Translations under genes and position numbers: made by a program | Shown here: piece after piece, positions 51,482 to 60,566 of the stretch | How the letters are laid out: each line of letters opens with the position of its first letter | Position numbering within the stretch: position 1 is the first letter of the stretch | Notes under the pieces: generated by a model | Databases searched by the model: none | The model's input: the letters and a program-made list of their open reading frames with translations, nothing else | Told to the model about the DNA's origin: nothing | Origin: JAJVID01 sp035714085 | GTDB taxonomy: Bacteria; Acidobacteriota; Blastocatellia; RBC074 | Assembly (NCBI GenBank): GCA_035714085.1 | Contig: DASTMP010000005.1 | Coordinates: 12,750-76,749, forward strand | Reading direction: 5' to 3' | DNA: 64,000 nt

Positions 51482-52201
51482 ATGAAATCTCTATTTCGCG
51501 CCGCATCTATGGCGGCGCTGCTTCTGATCTCAGGCTGCGAGCTCATGCCTAAGCGCCCGCCTTATCCTGATCCTGGGCGGCTTGTGAGCGTCGTTAAAGT
51601 TTCGCCTGCAAGAGAGGAGAGGCTCTTGGACACAGACTTTCTTGCGTTGCGAAGCCAGAGTAAAACTTTAGGATCGATTGCGGCGCATGTATTCAGGGCG
51701 CGCGTCCTCACATGTGGATCGGAGTCGGAACGAATTCAATCCGAGTTGGTCTCTGCCGACTTTTTTCCTACACTGGGCGTCCAGCCGGCTTTAGGTCGCG
51801 TATTTATTTCTGAGGACTGCAAACCTGGCGGTGATCATGTTGCGGTTATCAGCGACAGATTGTGGCTGCGAAGATACGGTGGCGACCCGGGCATGATTGG
51901 AAAAACAATAACGCTCGATCGGGAGCAATACACCGTCGTCGGCGTTATGCCGGACAACTTCGAGTTTCCAAAAGCTTGCGATGTGTGGACACCGCTGGCT
52001 TTTGATTCTGAAAGTCTAGGCGCTGAAAAGAAAAGCATTGAACTGTACGTGACTGCGCGCTTGAAAAACGGCGTCACGTTAGAGCAAGCCCAGGCTGAGA
52101 TGAGCGAAATTGCTCATAAACTCGAAACAGATTATCAGGCGACTAACACCGGCCGAGACATAAAGCTCACCGCTCTGCGCGAAAGCGCAGTCAAGAAGTA
52201 A
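51482..52201 (+). CDS. Stand-alone MacB periplasmic-core-domain lipoprotein
   Basis: A 239-residue lipoprotein (signal AALLLISGC, lipobox LISGC). The rest is a MacB periplasmic core domain, normally the extracytoplasmic part of acidobacterial-type ABC permeases: VSADFFPTLGVQPALGRVF, VAVISDRLWLRRYGGDPG, TITLDREQYTVVGVMPDNF, IELYVTARLKNGVTLEQAQAEM. The FtsX transmembrane helices and second half are absent. The ribosome site is strong, so this is not obviously a fragment. It may be a decoy or accessory subunit. Confidence 0.7.
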   Translation: MKSLFRAASMAALLLISGCELMPKRPPYPDPGRLVSVVKVSPAREERLLDTDFLALRSQSKTLGSIAAHVFRARVLTCGSESERIQSELVSADFFPTLGVQPALGRVFISEDCKPGGDHVAVISDRLWLRRYGGDPGMIGKTITLDREQYTVVGVMPDNFEFPKACDVWTPLAFDSESLGAEKKSIELYVTARLKNGVTLEQAQAEMSEIAHKLETDYQATNTGRDIKLTALRESAVKK

Positions 52202-52256
52202 AGGTGATAAAAATTGATCGGCCGGCGAACCCTCCGGTTGAAACAGGAAAGGAAAA

Positions 52257-52997
52257 ATGAACGACCAATTCAAAGATCAGGTTGCCATCATCACCGGCGG
52301 CGCATCTGGGATCGGGCTGGCGATAGCGAAAAAGCTGCACAACGAGGGCGCGAGCGTTGCGATGATTGATTTGAATGTGGCGGCGCTCCTGTCGGCGCCA
52401 ATGCCGGTTGGCGAAAACGCATATGCATGCGACGTAACGAATGAAGATCAGGTCAAATCCGTGGTCGATCAGATCGCCGAGCGGTTCGGGCGCATTGACA
52501 TTCTGGTCAACAGCGCGGGCGTGACCGGCAAGACGAATATCAAAACACACGAAGTCGAACTCAGCGATTTCCGCTTCGTCTTCGATATCAATGTCGTCGG
52601 CTCTTTTCTGACCTCGCGCGCGGTCTTGCCTCATATGCTCAAGCGGAATTACGGGCGCATCCTGCACATCGCCTCGATCGCGGGCAAGGAAGGCAACGCT
52701 GGGATGCTGGCTTACTCGGTTTCGAAAGCCGCTGTGATCGGGATGGCGAAAGCGCAGGGCAAGGAGTACGCCGAGACCGGAATCACCGTCAACGCGCTCG
52801 CCCCCGCCGTGATTCGCACGGCGATGGTCGAAGCGTTGCCGGAAGAGCAGGTGAAATACATGACCGACAAGATTCCGATGAAGCGCTGCGGGACGCTCGA
52901 AGAGATTGCGCATCTCGCGGCGTTCATCGTCTCGCCCGGTGCGAGCTTCACGACCGGATTCACCTTCGATATGACCGGTGGCCGGGCGACGTACTGA
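52257..52997 (+). CDS. SDR family NAD(P)-dependent oxidoreductase
   Basis: A 246-residue classical SDR: cofactor motif TGGASGIGLA, NSAG, and catalytic Tyr-x3-Lys in AYSVSKAAV. Strong AGGAAAGGA. The adjacent rhamnose mutarotase and KDG-dehydratase-like genes suggest a sugar or sugar-acid substrate, such as 2-keto-3-deoxy-L-rhamnonate; this is inference from context only. Confidence 0.88.
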   Translation: MNDQFKDQVAIITGGASGIGLAIAKKLHNEGASVAMIDLNVAALLSAPMPVGENAYACDVTNEDQVKSVVDQIAERFGRIDILVNSAGVTGKTNIKTHEVELSDFRFVFDINVVGSFLTSRAVLPHMLKRNYGRILHIASIAGKEGNAGMLAYSVSKAAVIGMAKAQGKEYAETGITVNALAPAVIRTAMVEALPEEQVKYMTDKIPMKRCGTLEEIAHLAAFIVSPGASFTTGFTFDMTGGRATY

Positions 52998-53009
52998 GAG
53001 GCCGTCCAG

Positions 53010-53795
53010 ATGGGAACAGTGAAGCAGTTTTTCTCGGATTTGTTCGCAATATTGTTCATGGGAATCGGGATCAGCACGACGCGAACGAAGCAAAAAAAGC
53101 TCGACCTCCGAAAGCTGGTCTCCAATACGGGCCGGCGCACTGGAGAAAGCCGGGGCTCCGAGGAAAGCCGGGGCTCCGAGGAAAGCCGGGGCCCCGAGGA
53201 AAGCCGGGGCCCCGAGGGAAGATGGATTTTGGTCAACCGCGCCGCGTCGAGTGTCGAATACAGAAACCAGCAATCGGTCAGATTCGATTCGCGTTTGGAC
53301 GCCGGTCTCGCATGGGTCGAAGGCCTGCGATTCTCCGTCGGCAAGATTGATCTGAACATCGCCGCAGTGAAACAGGATGTTGGCATAGCCTTTCACGTTC
53401 GGAACGATAGGGAATTCGAGGCCATCTGTTTTCACATCGGAAATGAGGCGCGAGACGAAGGCGCAAGTCAGCGTGTGGTCGTCAAATACCTTTCAACCCA
53501 CCCGGATCAGAACGTGAATCACGAAGCGCAATTCGATCTGCCGTACAGTCAATCGGGCGAGTGGTTCAAAGCGAGAATCTCGATCTCCAAAGAAGTCATT
53601 GCCGTCTTCATCAGCGGCGGCAACCTCCCCATTCTGAGTGTGGACACTTCCGGGAAGGACGAAGATTACGGTTCTGTCGGTCTGTGGATTGGCCCCGGTT
53701 CCTACGCGCTTGTGGCTGATTTCAGAATCCATGAAGTCAGACGCGATATCGAAAAACAGATCAGAAGCATAATGGGCAGGAGTCCAAGGGGATGA
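53010..53795 (+). CDS. LamG/concanavalin-like domain protein, membrane-anchored
   Basis: A 261-residue protein with a short hydrophobic N-terminal segment (FFSDLFAILFMGIGI). Residues ~45-70 are a translated 18-base repeat (ESRGSE/ESRGPE). The C-terminal two-thirds has a jelly-roll pattern (VGIAFHVRNDREFEAICFHI, WFKARISISKEVIAVFISG, GSVGLWIGPGSYALVADFRI) like LamG or DUF1080-type domains. The function is unknown; position in a sugar locus is consistent with glycan binding. Confidence 0.55.
   Translation: MGTVKQFFSDLFAILFMGIGISTTRTKQKKLDLRKLVSNTGRRTGESRGSEESRGSEESRGPEESRGPEGRWILVNRAASSVEYRNQQSVRFDSRLDAGLAWVEGLRFSVGKIDLNIAAVKQDVGIAFHVRNDREFEAICFHIGNEARDEGASQRVVVKYLSTHPDQNVNHEAQFDLPYSQSGEWFKARISISKEVIAVFISGGNLPILSVDTSGKDEDYGSVGLWIGPGSYALVADFRIHEVRRDIEKQIRSIMGRSPRG
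53143..53218 (+). repeat. 18-base tandem repeat in coding sequence
   Basis: Four copies of GAAAGCCGGGGCTCCGAG or its CCCC variant encode ESRG[SP]E units in the LamG-like protein. Confidence 0.9.
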
Positions 53796-53835
53796 GTCGC
53801 CAAATGCGCGCAAGCGCTCTGCGGGAGAGAATGAA

Positions 53836-54150
53836 ATGATTCGCAAAGCATTTTTGATGATTCTGAAACCGGGCAATCAGGCGGAGTACGAGCGCCGCCA
53901 CAACCCGATCTGGCCGGAGTTGAAGGAAGTGTTGAGCAGGCACGGCGCGCGCAATTATTCGATCTTCCTCGACCGCGAAACCGATAAGCTTTTCGCCTAC
54001 GCCGAGATCGAAACGGAGGAATTATGGGCGAAGATAGCGCAGACAGAGGCATGCCGTCGATGGTGGGAGCATATGAGAGATTTGATGTTGACCAATGACG
54101 ACAACAGTCCTGTGGCGATCAATCTCGATGAAGTTTTTCATCTCGACTGA
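53836..54150 (+). CDS. rhaM: L-rhamnose mutarotase
   Basis: A 104-residue protein of the RhaM family: MIRKAFLMILKPGNQAEYE, RRHNPIWPELKEVL, and RRWWEHMRDLM. It interconverts alpha and beta L-rhamnose in the cytoplasm. GGGAGAG ribosome site. Ten bases before the PLP-decarboxylase gene. Supports a rhamnose-related role for the neighbourhood. Confidence 0.9.
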   Translation: MIRKAFLMILKPGNQAEYERRHNPIWPELKEVLSRHGARNYSIFLDRETDKLFAYAEIETEELWAKIAQTEACRRWWEHMRDLMLTNDDNSPVAINLDEVFHLD

Positions 54151-54159
54151 GGGATTGGA

Positions 54160-55512
54160 ATGAGGGAACTGCTTGCGGATTTTTTAGATCGCGCGCTTCG
54201 TTACATTGAAAGCCGTGACTCGCGCCGTGTCGCTCCGTCGATTGAGGCTGTCGAGCGGCTCGCGCTTCTGGATGAGCCTTTACCTGAAGGCTCGACCGAT
54301 CCGCGAATTGTTCTGCGAATGCTCGATGAGATCGGCTCACCCGCAACTGTGGCTAGCGCCGGCGGCAGGTATTTCGGTTTCGTGACGGGCGGCGCGCTTC
54401 CTGCGGCTCTTGCCGCAAATTTGATGGCCGGTATTTGGGATCAGAACGCGGGCTACAGAGTCCAGTCGCCAGTGGCCGCCACGATCGAAGACGTCTGCCT
54501 CAAATGGCTGCGCCAAGTGTTGAGGTTGCCCGCGGGCGCCGGAGGCGGTTTCGTGACCGGGGCGACGATGGCTAATTTCGCCGCTCTTGCCGCGGCTCGA
54601 CGCGCCGTGTCGCTGAAGGCGGGTTGGAACGTAGAAGAGGACGGTCTGATCGGGGCTCCGCCGATCCGCGTCGTGGTCGGCGATGAAGTTCATGCGAGCG
54701 TCCTCAAGGCGCTCTCGCTTCTCGGTTTGGGGAGAGCGCGCGTCGAGCGCGCGCCCGTTGACGGTCAAGGGCGTATGCGCGCTGAATCGCTGCCCGATCT
54801 TTCCGGCGCGACCATCGTCTGCATTCAGGCGGGCAATGTGAATACAGGCGCCTTCGATCCGGCGAGGGAGATTTGCGCGGCGGCTCACGAAGCGGGCGCA
54901 TGGGTGCACGTTGACGGAGCTTTTGGATTATGGGCCGCGGCCAGCCCGCGACTGGCGCGCCTGACCGTGGGCGTCGCAGACGCCGATTCCTGGGCGACCG
55001 ACGCGCACAAGTGGCTCAACGCGCCTTACGACAACGGGATCGTCTTCGTGCGTGAGGCGGAGCATCTGCGCGCGGCGATGACCGTCGGCGCGGCTTATCT
55101 GATCGCCGGCGCCGAGCGCGAACCGAGCCACTATACTCCTGATATGTCACGGCGCGCGCGCGGCGTCGAAATCTGGGCGGCGCTTCGTTCTCTGGGAAGA
55201 GCGGGGTTGGTCGATCTGATCGAGAGGAGCTGCCGCCACGCGGCGCGCTTCGCCGAAGGGTTGAGCGCCGCCGGCTACGAAGTCCTGAACGACGTAACGC
55301 TCAACCAGGCGCTCGTCTCTTTCGGAGATGATGAGACGACCCGGCGCGTAATCGAGGCTGTTCAAGCCGAGGGAACCTCCTGGCTCGGCGGAACGGTGTG
55401 GCAAGGGCGCGCGGCGATGCGTATCAGCGTCTCATCGTGGGCGACGACCGAAGACGATGTCGAACGCAGTCTGGACGCCATCATTCGCGTCGCGATGAAA
55501 GAGGGCCGTTGA
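54160..55512 (+). CDS. PLP-dependent group II decarboxylase-like enzyme
   Basis: A 450-residue fold-type I PLP enzyme: cofactor region HVDGAFGLWA, Schiff-base Lys284 in ATDAHKWLNAPYDNGIV, and a SYRVQSPVAATIED-like entry (GYRVQSPVAATIEDVCLKW). Closest to aromatic-L-amino-acid/tyrosine decarboxylases, but the substrate cannot be named. In the run of plus-strand genes with rhaM 10 bases upstream. Confidence 0.85.
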   Translation: MRELLADFLDRALRYIESRDSRRVAPSIEAVERLALLDEPLPEGSTDPRIVLRMLDEIGSPATVASAGGRYFGFVTGGALPAALAANLMAGIWDQNAGYRVQSPVAATIEDVCLKWLRQVLRLPAGAGGGFVTGATMANFAALAAARRAVSLKAGWNVEEDGLIGAPPIRVVVGDEVHASVLKALSLLGLGRARVERAPVDGQGRMRAESLPDLSGATIVCIQAGNVNTGAFDPAREICAAAHEAGAWVHVDGAFGLWAAASPRLARLTVGVADADSWATDAHKWLNAPYDNGIVFVREAEHLRAAMTVGAAYLIAGAEREPSHYTPDMSRRARGVEIWAALRSLGRAGLVDLIERSCRHAARFAEGLSAAGYEVLNDVTLNQALVSFGDDETTRRVIEAVQAEGTSWLGGTVWQGRAAMRISVSSWATTEDDVERSLDAIIRVAMKEGR

Positions 55513-55665
55513 ATATTAATCGAAGAAATGGGAGATTGGTTGGGGCGTATAATTCTCGTGACCTAGATCTTCTTTTTCGTTCTGGCTTCCACCTACGCCA
55601 GCGTGTGGGCAGCGATCCAAATCGTAAAAGTGATTTTCGAAAATGGAAGGAGGAGGTTGTAAACA

Positions 55666-56577
55666 ATGATGAAACCTGAAGAGCTACGCGCAAAATCTGG
55701 CGGCGTCATCGCATTCCCGGTCACGCCTTTTCGCGACGACCTGTCACTGGACATCGAAGGATTGCGGTATAACCTGGCGCAGTTGATGAATCATCCTGTC
55801 TGCGCCGTCGTGGCCGCGGGCGGCACTGGCGAGATGTATTCGCTGACGCCGAGCGAACATGCGCGGGTGGTCGAGACAACCGTCGAGATCGTCAACGGCA
55901 GGGCGCCGGTCATCGCCGGGGTCGGATTCAACCAGATGTTGGCGGTTGAAATGGCGAAGCAATCGGCCGGCGCCGGCGCCGACGCCGTTCTCGCCTTGCC
56001 GCCTTATTATCCGCAGGCTGATGAAGAAGGTTTGATTGAATATTACCGGGCGATTGGCGATGCGACCGATTTGGGAATGCTGATTTACAGCCGCGATTGG
56101 GCCAATTTTTCGCCCGCGCAGGTTGAACGATTGGCTACGCAGATTCCCACGCTGGTCGCCTGGAAAGACGGGCAGGGTGATCTCCGCCGCCTCCAGATGA
56201 TCATCGATCGGGTCGGAGATCGTTTGCATTGGATTGCCGGCGCGGGCGATGACATGGTTCCGGGCTATTATTCAATTGGCATACGAACGTACACATCGAG
56301 CATTGCCACGGTCGCGCCGAAATTGTCGTTGGCGATTCACGACGCGGCTGCGAATGGGCGCAGTGAAGAGTTATCTCAATTGATGTCAGATTGCGTCATC
56401 CCGCTTTACGCGCTGAGGGCGCGACGAAAAGGCTACGAGGTGTCGGCTATGAAGGCGATGATGGATATGGCGGGCTTGCGCGGCGGCCCCGTGCGACCTC
56501 CGCTGCCCGATGTGCGAGCCGAAGAGCGCGGAGAATTGCGATCGATGCTTGAAAAATGGAAACTGTTCCTGGACTGA
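55666..56577 (+). CDS. DapA-superfamily aldolase/dehydratase, 5-keto-4-deoxyglucarate dehydratase-like
   Basis: A 303-residue TIM-barrel protein. The Schiff-base lysine is Lys167 in WKDGQGDLRR, and IAFPVTPFRDDLSL and GGTGEMYSL are typical of the DHDPS/KDG family; the whole length and the WKDGQGD context match 5-dehydro-4-deoxyglucarate dehydratase. It likely turns a keto-deoxy sugar acid into 2-oxoglutarate semialdehyde or cleaves a related aldol substrate. Strong GGAGGAGG before two ATGs (55666, 55669). With RhaM and the SDR it suggests a non-phosphorylative sugar pathway; inference. Confidence 0.85.
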   Translation: MMKPEELRAKSGGVIAFPVTPFRDDLSLDIEGLRYNLAQLMNHPVCAVVAAGGTGEMYSLTPSEHARVVETTVEIVNGRAPVIAGVGFNQMLAVEMAKQSAGAGADAVLALPPYYPQADEEGLIEYYRAIGDATDLGMLIYSRDWANFSPAQVERLATQIPTLVAWKDGQGDLRRLQMIIDRVGDRLHWIAGAGDDMVPGYYSIGIRTYTSSIATVAPKLSLAIHDAAANGRSEELSQLMSDCVIPLYALRARRKGYEVSAMKAMMDMAGLRGGPVRPPLPDVRAEERGELRSMLEKWKLFLD

Positions 56578-56964
56578 TGCCTTTCCTGCCGCGGAGCGGC
56601 TTTTGATCTTAGCGCGGCGTTTCAGCGCCTTGTCACTACCCAAACTGTTGTGCGAAATGCGCATCTTCTTCGTCGCATAGCGACGATTTGACTGTAGCCG
56701 TGCGTTTTAACGCACGGAGGCGGCGAGGTTTGTCATATCGTCGCGTCAGCGACGGTTGAACCATCACGTTCGCAGGATTCAACTCCCTGTTCAATCGTCG
56801 CTGACGCGACGGGACGTTGCTTTTACGCCAATTCCGCGCGTTAAAACGCGCGGCTAAATTCAAGGCGCCGCTACGCGGCGGAAGAAGGGGAAGTGAATTT
56901 GAAAAAACCTGATAAAGTGACCGAACCGCAGGTATGATGGATTGGTTGTTTCCGTGATCAACCG
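56578..56964. repeat. Cluster of REP-like hairpins
   Basis: No gene. 56739-56754 and 56796-56811 are a perfect 16-bp inverted repeat (CGTCGCGTCAGCGACG). Other hairpins: CCGCGCGTT/AACGCGCGG at 56834-56853 and CCGTGCGTT/AACGCACGG around 56700. The style matches the CPAPAPV leaders near 22030. Confidence 0.75.
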
Positions 56965-58668
56965 CTACATCATACCTTGTATAACCGACCTGATTTCCTG
57001 CATCTTATTTTTATCCCCGCCCTCGGCGATCAATCGGATGATTCCTTCCCGATCGATAACTATGTGCGCCGGCAATCTGTTCACGCCGTAGCTTCGGGCA
57101 ATCGCATTGTCCCAGCCGGTGTCATCGAAGATGACCGGCCAATCTACGGGATGATTGGACAGTAAACCCTTCAGGTCTCGCAACGTGGTATCAGTGTTTT
57201 CTCCACCATCCAGGCTGACGCTGACGACTTCGACCTTCGATCTCTCGAATTGGTCGCGCAGTTCCTTGATCTCCGGTAATGTCGCGACGCAGACGCCACA
57301 CCAACTTGCCATAAAATCCAGCATCACAACTTTCCCTTTGAGGTCTGAAAGCCTCACCGTTTTGCCGTTCAGAGCGCGCGCGTCGAAATCTGGCGCGGGT
57401 TCTCCTTCCGCAATGCGGTTTTGGGGCGTCATCTCCGCTTTATAGGCGCTGGTTTCGTTCAAGAAGACCGTTATCTCGCCACTCCCATAACTGCTCGACA
57501 CGATGTCCGGCCTGCCGTCGCGATTCAGATCGGCCACGGCCACGTAGTTTGCCCTCTTCCCGGCCTGCATCGGCGAATTGGCCGCAGTGATAAACCTTCC
57601 TTTGCCGTCGCCGAGCATGACAGTTACGCCATGATCGAGCTGCGCGCCCAAGGCCAGGTCTTTTTTGCCGTCCCCATTCAGATCGGCAACAGCGACGCCC
57701 CAGACCGGGTTGGGCGGCCGCAGCGGAGATCCGGGCGCAGGATTGAACCCTCCCTTGCCGTCGCCGAGGAGCACTGCCACTAGCGGGTCGTCGTCGTGCG
57801 TCGCCACCAAGTCCGCTTTCCCGTCGTCATTGAGGTCGGCCACCGCCACGTAGCCGGGGCGCGGGCCGAGCGCGAATGGAGAGCCAGGCGCAGGCGTGAA
57901 ACCAGCTTTTCCATCACCGAGCATCACCATCACCGCATTACCGTTCAAATTTGGAGTAACAAGGTCAGCTTTGCCGTCGTTATTGACATCGTTCAGAACT
58001 ACGGTGTCGTAAGGATGCCGTCCCGCTTTTATCGGCGAGTCTCCGGACGGCGCGAAATTCCCTTTACCATCGCCCAGCAGAACAGAAACCGAGTTGTCAT
58101 TGGCGTTGGTTGTGATTAGATCGAGATTACCGTCACCGTTGGCGTCGCCTGTGGTGATGGCGTGAGTATGCGCTCGAGGGTGTACGTGTGGGCCTGAGGC
58201 GGCCACGAAAGGAGATCCGGGAGCAGGTTTGAAGCCTCCGCTCCCGTCACCCAGGAGAGCCACCACTTCGTAACTCTCGTGTTGGGCGACGAAGATATCA
58301 AGATGCCCGTCGTTGTTCGCGTCGCCGACGGCGACTTTACGCGCTGAAGAGCCGACGGGAATCGGCGAGCCTTGCGCAGGCTTGAAACCACCGCGCCCGT
58401 CTCCGAGCAGAACCTGTACGTGACCGCTCAGAGGGTCTGGCGGAGAGCCGCAGCAGGTCCCGCAGGCCAGGATGATGTCGAGGTTCCCGTCATGATTGCT
58501 ATCCGCGATGACAGGTTCCCCGGCCATCGGGCCTACTTTGATCGGTGAGCCGGAGGCCATTTTGAAGATGGGCGGTTTTGCCACGCTCGGTTCCGGCTCA
58601 CTCATCGCCAGAACCGCGGCTGACGCCAATAATGGAAGAATAATCGAAACAATGCTCAGTCGATTCAT
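56965..58668 (-). CDS. FG-GAP/VCBS-propeller fused to a TlpA-like thioredoxin domain
   Basis: A 567-residue exported protein (signal near ILPLLASAAVLAMSEPE). Repeats of the type DLNRDGRPDIV / GDANNDGHLDIF form a multi-blade FG-GAP/VCBS propeller with calcium-binding loops (about residues 25-395). The C-terminal ~150 residues are a TlpA/redoxin domain with EPAPDFDARALNGKTVRLSD and the CxxC CGVC (Cys457, Cys460). The start at 58668 has GGAGAGGTGG. A secreted redox protein carrying a propeller is unusual. Partner unknown. Confidence 0.85.
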   Translation of the reverse strand: MNRLSIVSIILPLLASAAVLAMSEPEPSVAKPPIFKMASGSPIKVGPMAGEPVIADSNHDGNLDIILACGTCCGSPPDPLSGHVQVLLGDGRGGFKPAQGSPIPVGSSARKVAVGDANNDGHLDIFVAQHESYEVVALLGDGSGGFKPAPGSPFVAASGPHVHPRAHTHAITTGDANGDGNLDLITTNANDNSVSVLLGDGKGNFAPSGDSPIKAGRHPYDTVVLNDVNNDGKADLVTPNLNGNAVMVMLGDGKAGFTPAPGSPFALGPRPGYVAVADLNDDGKADLVATHDDDPLVAVLLGDGKGGFNPAPGSPLRPPNPVWGVAVADLNGDGKKDLALGAQLDHGVTVMLGDGKGRFITAANSPMQAGKRANYVAVADLNRDGRPDIVSSSYGSGEITVFLNETSAYKAEMTPQNRIAEGEPAPDFDARALNGKTVRLSDLKGKVVMLDFMASWCGVCVATLPEIKELRDQFERSKVEVVSVSLDGGENTDTTLRDLKGLLSNHPVDWPVIFDDTGWDNAIARSYGVNRLPAHIVIDREGIIRLIAEGGDKNKMQEIRSVIQGMM

Positions 58669-58756
58669 GTTCCACCTCTCCGCAAAAGGATTTTTATATC
58701 TCATTCGCTTGGACGGAGAGTGGATTCATTTTCTTCCATTTTTTGTGAGGGAACGT

Positions 58757-58824
58757 GGAATGGGGAATAGGGAGTGGGGAGTAGGGAGTGGGAGTGGGGC
58801 GCTTCTTCATCACTCCCCACTCCC
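58757..58824. repeat. Inverted heptamer repeat at the end of the MFS remnant
   Basis: GGGGAAT/GGGAGTG copies at 58757-58799 face CACTCCCC ACTCCC at 58810-58824. The right arm supplies the last residues (GSGE) and stop of the C-terminal MFS fragment. Confidence 0.75.
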
Positions 58825-59380
58825 TGCGATCTCGACTTTCTCTTCAACCAGGAACCAGTACGAAACCACTCCGACGACGAGGATTACTCCGCACAATGCC
58901 AGCGCCAGCGCGAACGAGCCGGTGATATGCACAATGAATCCGGTCAGCATAGGCGCGAGAATCCCGCCCACATTGCCGCCGAAGTTCTGAATGCCGGAGA
59001 CCGTTCCGACTATCTTTTTCGAGCTGACGGCTTGTGTCAGCGTCCACGTGTTGGGCGATGCGACGCCGAGGCCGCTTAAACTGATGGTCAGCAACCATAC
59101 GGCCGTCATTCTGTCTTCGACGAAACCGGCGGGCACGATCAGGCAACAGATCAACATTCCGTTAGCAGAGCAGACCCATTTTCGCCGGATTGAACCCCAG
59201 CTCATCGGACATCGAAGTGGCGGCCACATTCAATGCGCTGCGCTGCGCATAACAGAAGAGCATGGCGACAACGAGCAGCGCGGCCAATCCCCAACGCTGC
59301 GGCGAGTCTTTCAGGGCTGGCGGATCGAGACTAATCTCCTTCGCCGCATCCTTCGCTGATGCGGGTTCAGCAGGTGTCAT
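58810..59380 (-). pseudogene. MFS transporter with internal deletion
   Basis: Two fragments of an ACS-type major facilitator gene in different frames. The N-terminal piece (59380-59162) covers the cytoplasmic tail and TM1 (GLAALLVVAMLFCYAQRSAL, then FNPAKMGLL). The C-terminal piece (59229-58810) carries the last helices with PNTWTLTQAVSSKKIVGTVSG. The join falls at KMGLL|C SANGMLICC. About six helices (TM2-TM8) are missing and the frame is shifted. Not a working transporter. Confidence 0.75.
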
Positions 59381-59416
59381 TATTTGCCTCTTTGGTGTGT
59401 GAGGTGGATTGGCGCA

Positions 59417-59442
59417 GCGCCGCGCGCTTACACGCGCGGCGC
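59417..59442. terminator. GC-rich hairpin downstream of the mannonate-dehydratase-like gene
   Basis: GCGCCGCGCG and CGCGCGGCGC form a perfect 10-bp stem around a 6-base loop, just after the stop codon on the minus strand. No T-run follows, so it may instead protect the mRNA end. Confidence 0.5.
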
Positions 59443-59444
59443 CG

Positions 59445-60566
59445 TCAGGATTCAGCGGCGACTGCTGCGATCAGAGCTTTGATATAACCGAAGGTAAACG
59501 CGTACGCCTGCAGCCCCTGTGGGTCGCCGGCGATCTTCGGCACGTGATCGGGCATCATCATTCCATCGTAGCCGACTTCCTTATAAACCCGCATGGCTTT
59601 CAGCATATTCACGTCGCCGTCGTCGATGAACGTCTCCTGGAAATCGAGGAAATGGCCGCGGATATTGCGGAAATGCACGTTGAAGATTTTTCCGCGCAGG
59701 CCGAAATAACGGATCACGTCGAAAATCTCCTCGCCAGGATTCTGGAGCATCTCCGAGACCGTGCCCTGGCAGAAATTCAATCCGTGATATTTGCTCTCGG
59801 CGATTTCGACGAATCGCTTCAATCCGGCGACATTGCCGAGCACGGTGTGGACGCCGCGATAGCCCTTGTCGAGCGGCATTCCAGGATCGTGCGGGTGGCA
59901 GGCCATGCGAACCTTGTATTCCTCAGCCACCGGAATGACCCGCTTCAGAAAGTATGTGATGCGCTCCCAATAGACCTCGTCGTTGACCGGCCCTGCTTCT
60001 GTCAGCGGCGGTTCCTGTTTGGCTTTGTCATAGGCGAACGTGCTGTAAGCGGCGCCGCCGCGGCCTCTGGTTGATTCGGTTCGAGGCACGCCGAGAATGT
60101 TCATGTTGTATTTCAACGCCGGGATTCCGGCTCGCGCCGAGTTGCGGATCATCTGGCATATGTCATCGATCTCGCGCTCGCGCTCGGGACTTTTGCCGAG
60201 CATGATATTCGGGTTTTCCGCTTTCGCGATGTAGCTCGAACTCAGCGGCAGCGGAACCATCTCCAGCTTGATGCCGAACGATTCTACCCGCTCGCGCAAC
60301 TTCGTCAGTCCTTCGACCGACCAGTTCTCATCGAATTTCGGCGAGGGAAGATCGCTGCAGATATTGTTCACGCCGAAGGCCGCCAGCAGCGTCAGAATTT
60401 CGTTGGATGAATAATGTTGGTGGCCAACCTTCATTGCTGTTTTGCGCGGCGTGGCGTTCGTACCGTGTTGGGGCGCCGCGGCGATTCGAGAGGCTACCAG
60501 AGATTCGGCCAGCGCGCTCGCCGTGACTCCCATTCCAGTCAAGCTCACAAATTTTCTGCGATTCAT
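59445..60566 (-). CDS. Tat-exported mannonate dehydratase-like TIM-barrel protein
   Basis: A 373-residue protein. The twin-arginine signal NRRKFVSLTG leads into a xylose-isomerase-like/UxuA fold: KVRMACHPHDPGMPLDKGYRG, LNFCQGTVSEML, FNVHFRNIRGHFLDFQETF and PDHVPKIAGD match mannonate dehydratase metal-ligand regions. Cytoplasmic UxuA has no signal peptide, so export here is unusual and the true substrate may be another sugar acid. ATG at 60566 has GGAGAAA. It is the last of the three-gene GMC–Gfo/Idh–UxuA-like set. Confidence 0.75.
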   Translation of the reverse strand: MNRRKFVSLTGMGVTASALAESLVASRIAAAPQHGTNATPRKTAMKVGHQHYSSNEILTLLAAFGVNNICSDLPSPKFDENWSVEGLTKLRERVESFGIKLEMVPLPLSSSYIAKAENPNIMLGKSPEREREIDDICQMIRNSARAGIPALKYNMNILGVPRTESTRGRGGAAYSTFAYDKAKQEPPLTEAGPVNDEVYWERITYFLKRVIPVAEEYKVRMACHPHDPGMPLDKGYRGVHTVLGNVAGLKRFVEIAESKYHGLNFCQGTVSEMLQNPGEEIFDVIRYFGLRGKIFNVHFRNIRGHFLDFQETFIDDGDVNMLKAMRVYKEVGYDGMMMPDHVPKIAGDPQGLQAYAFTFGYIKALIAAVAAES

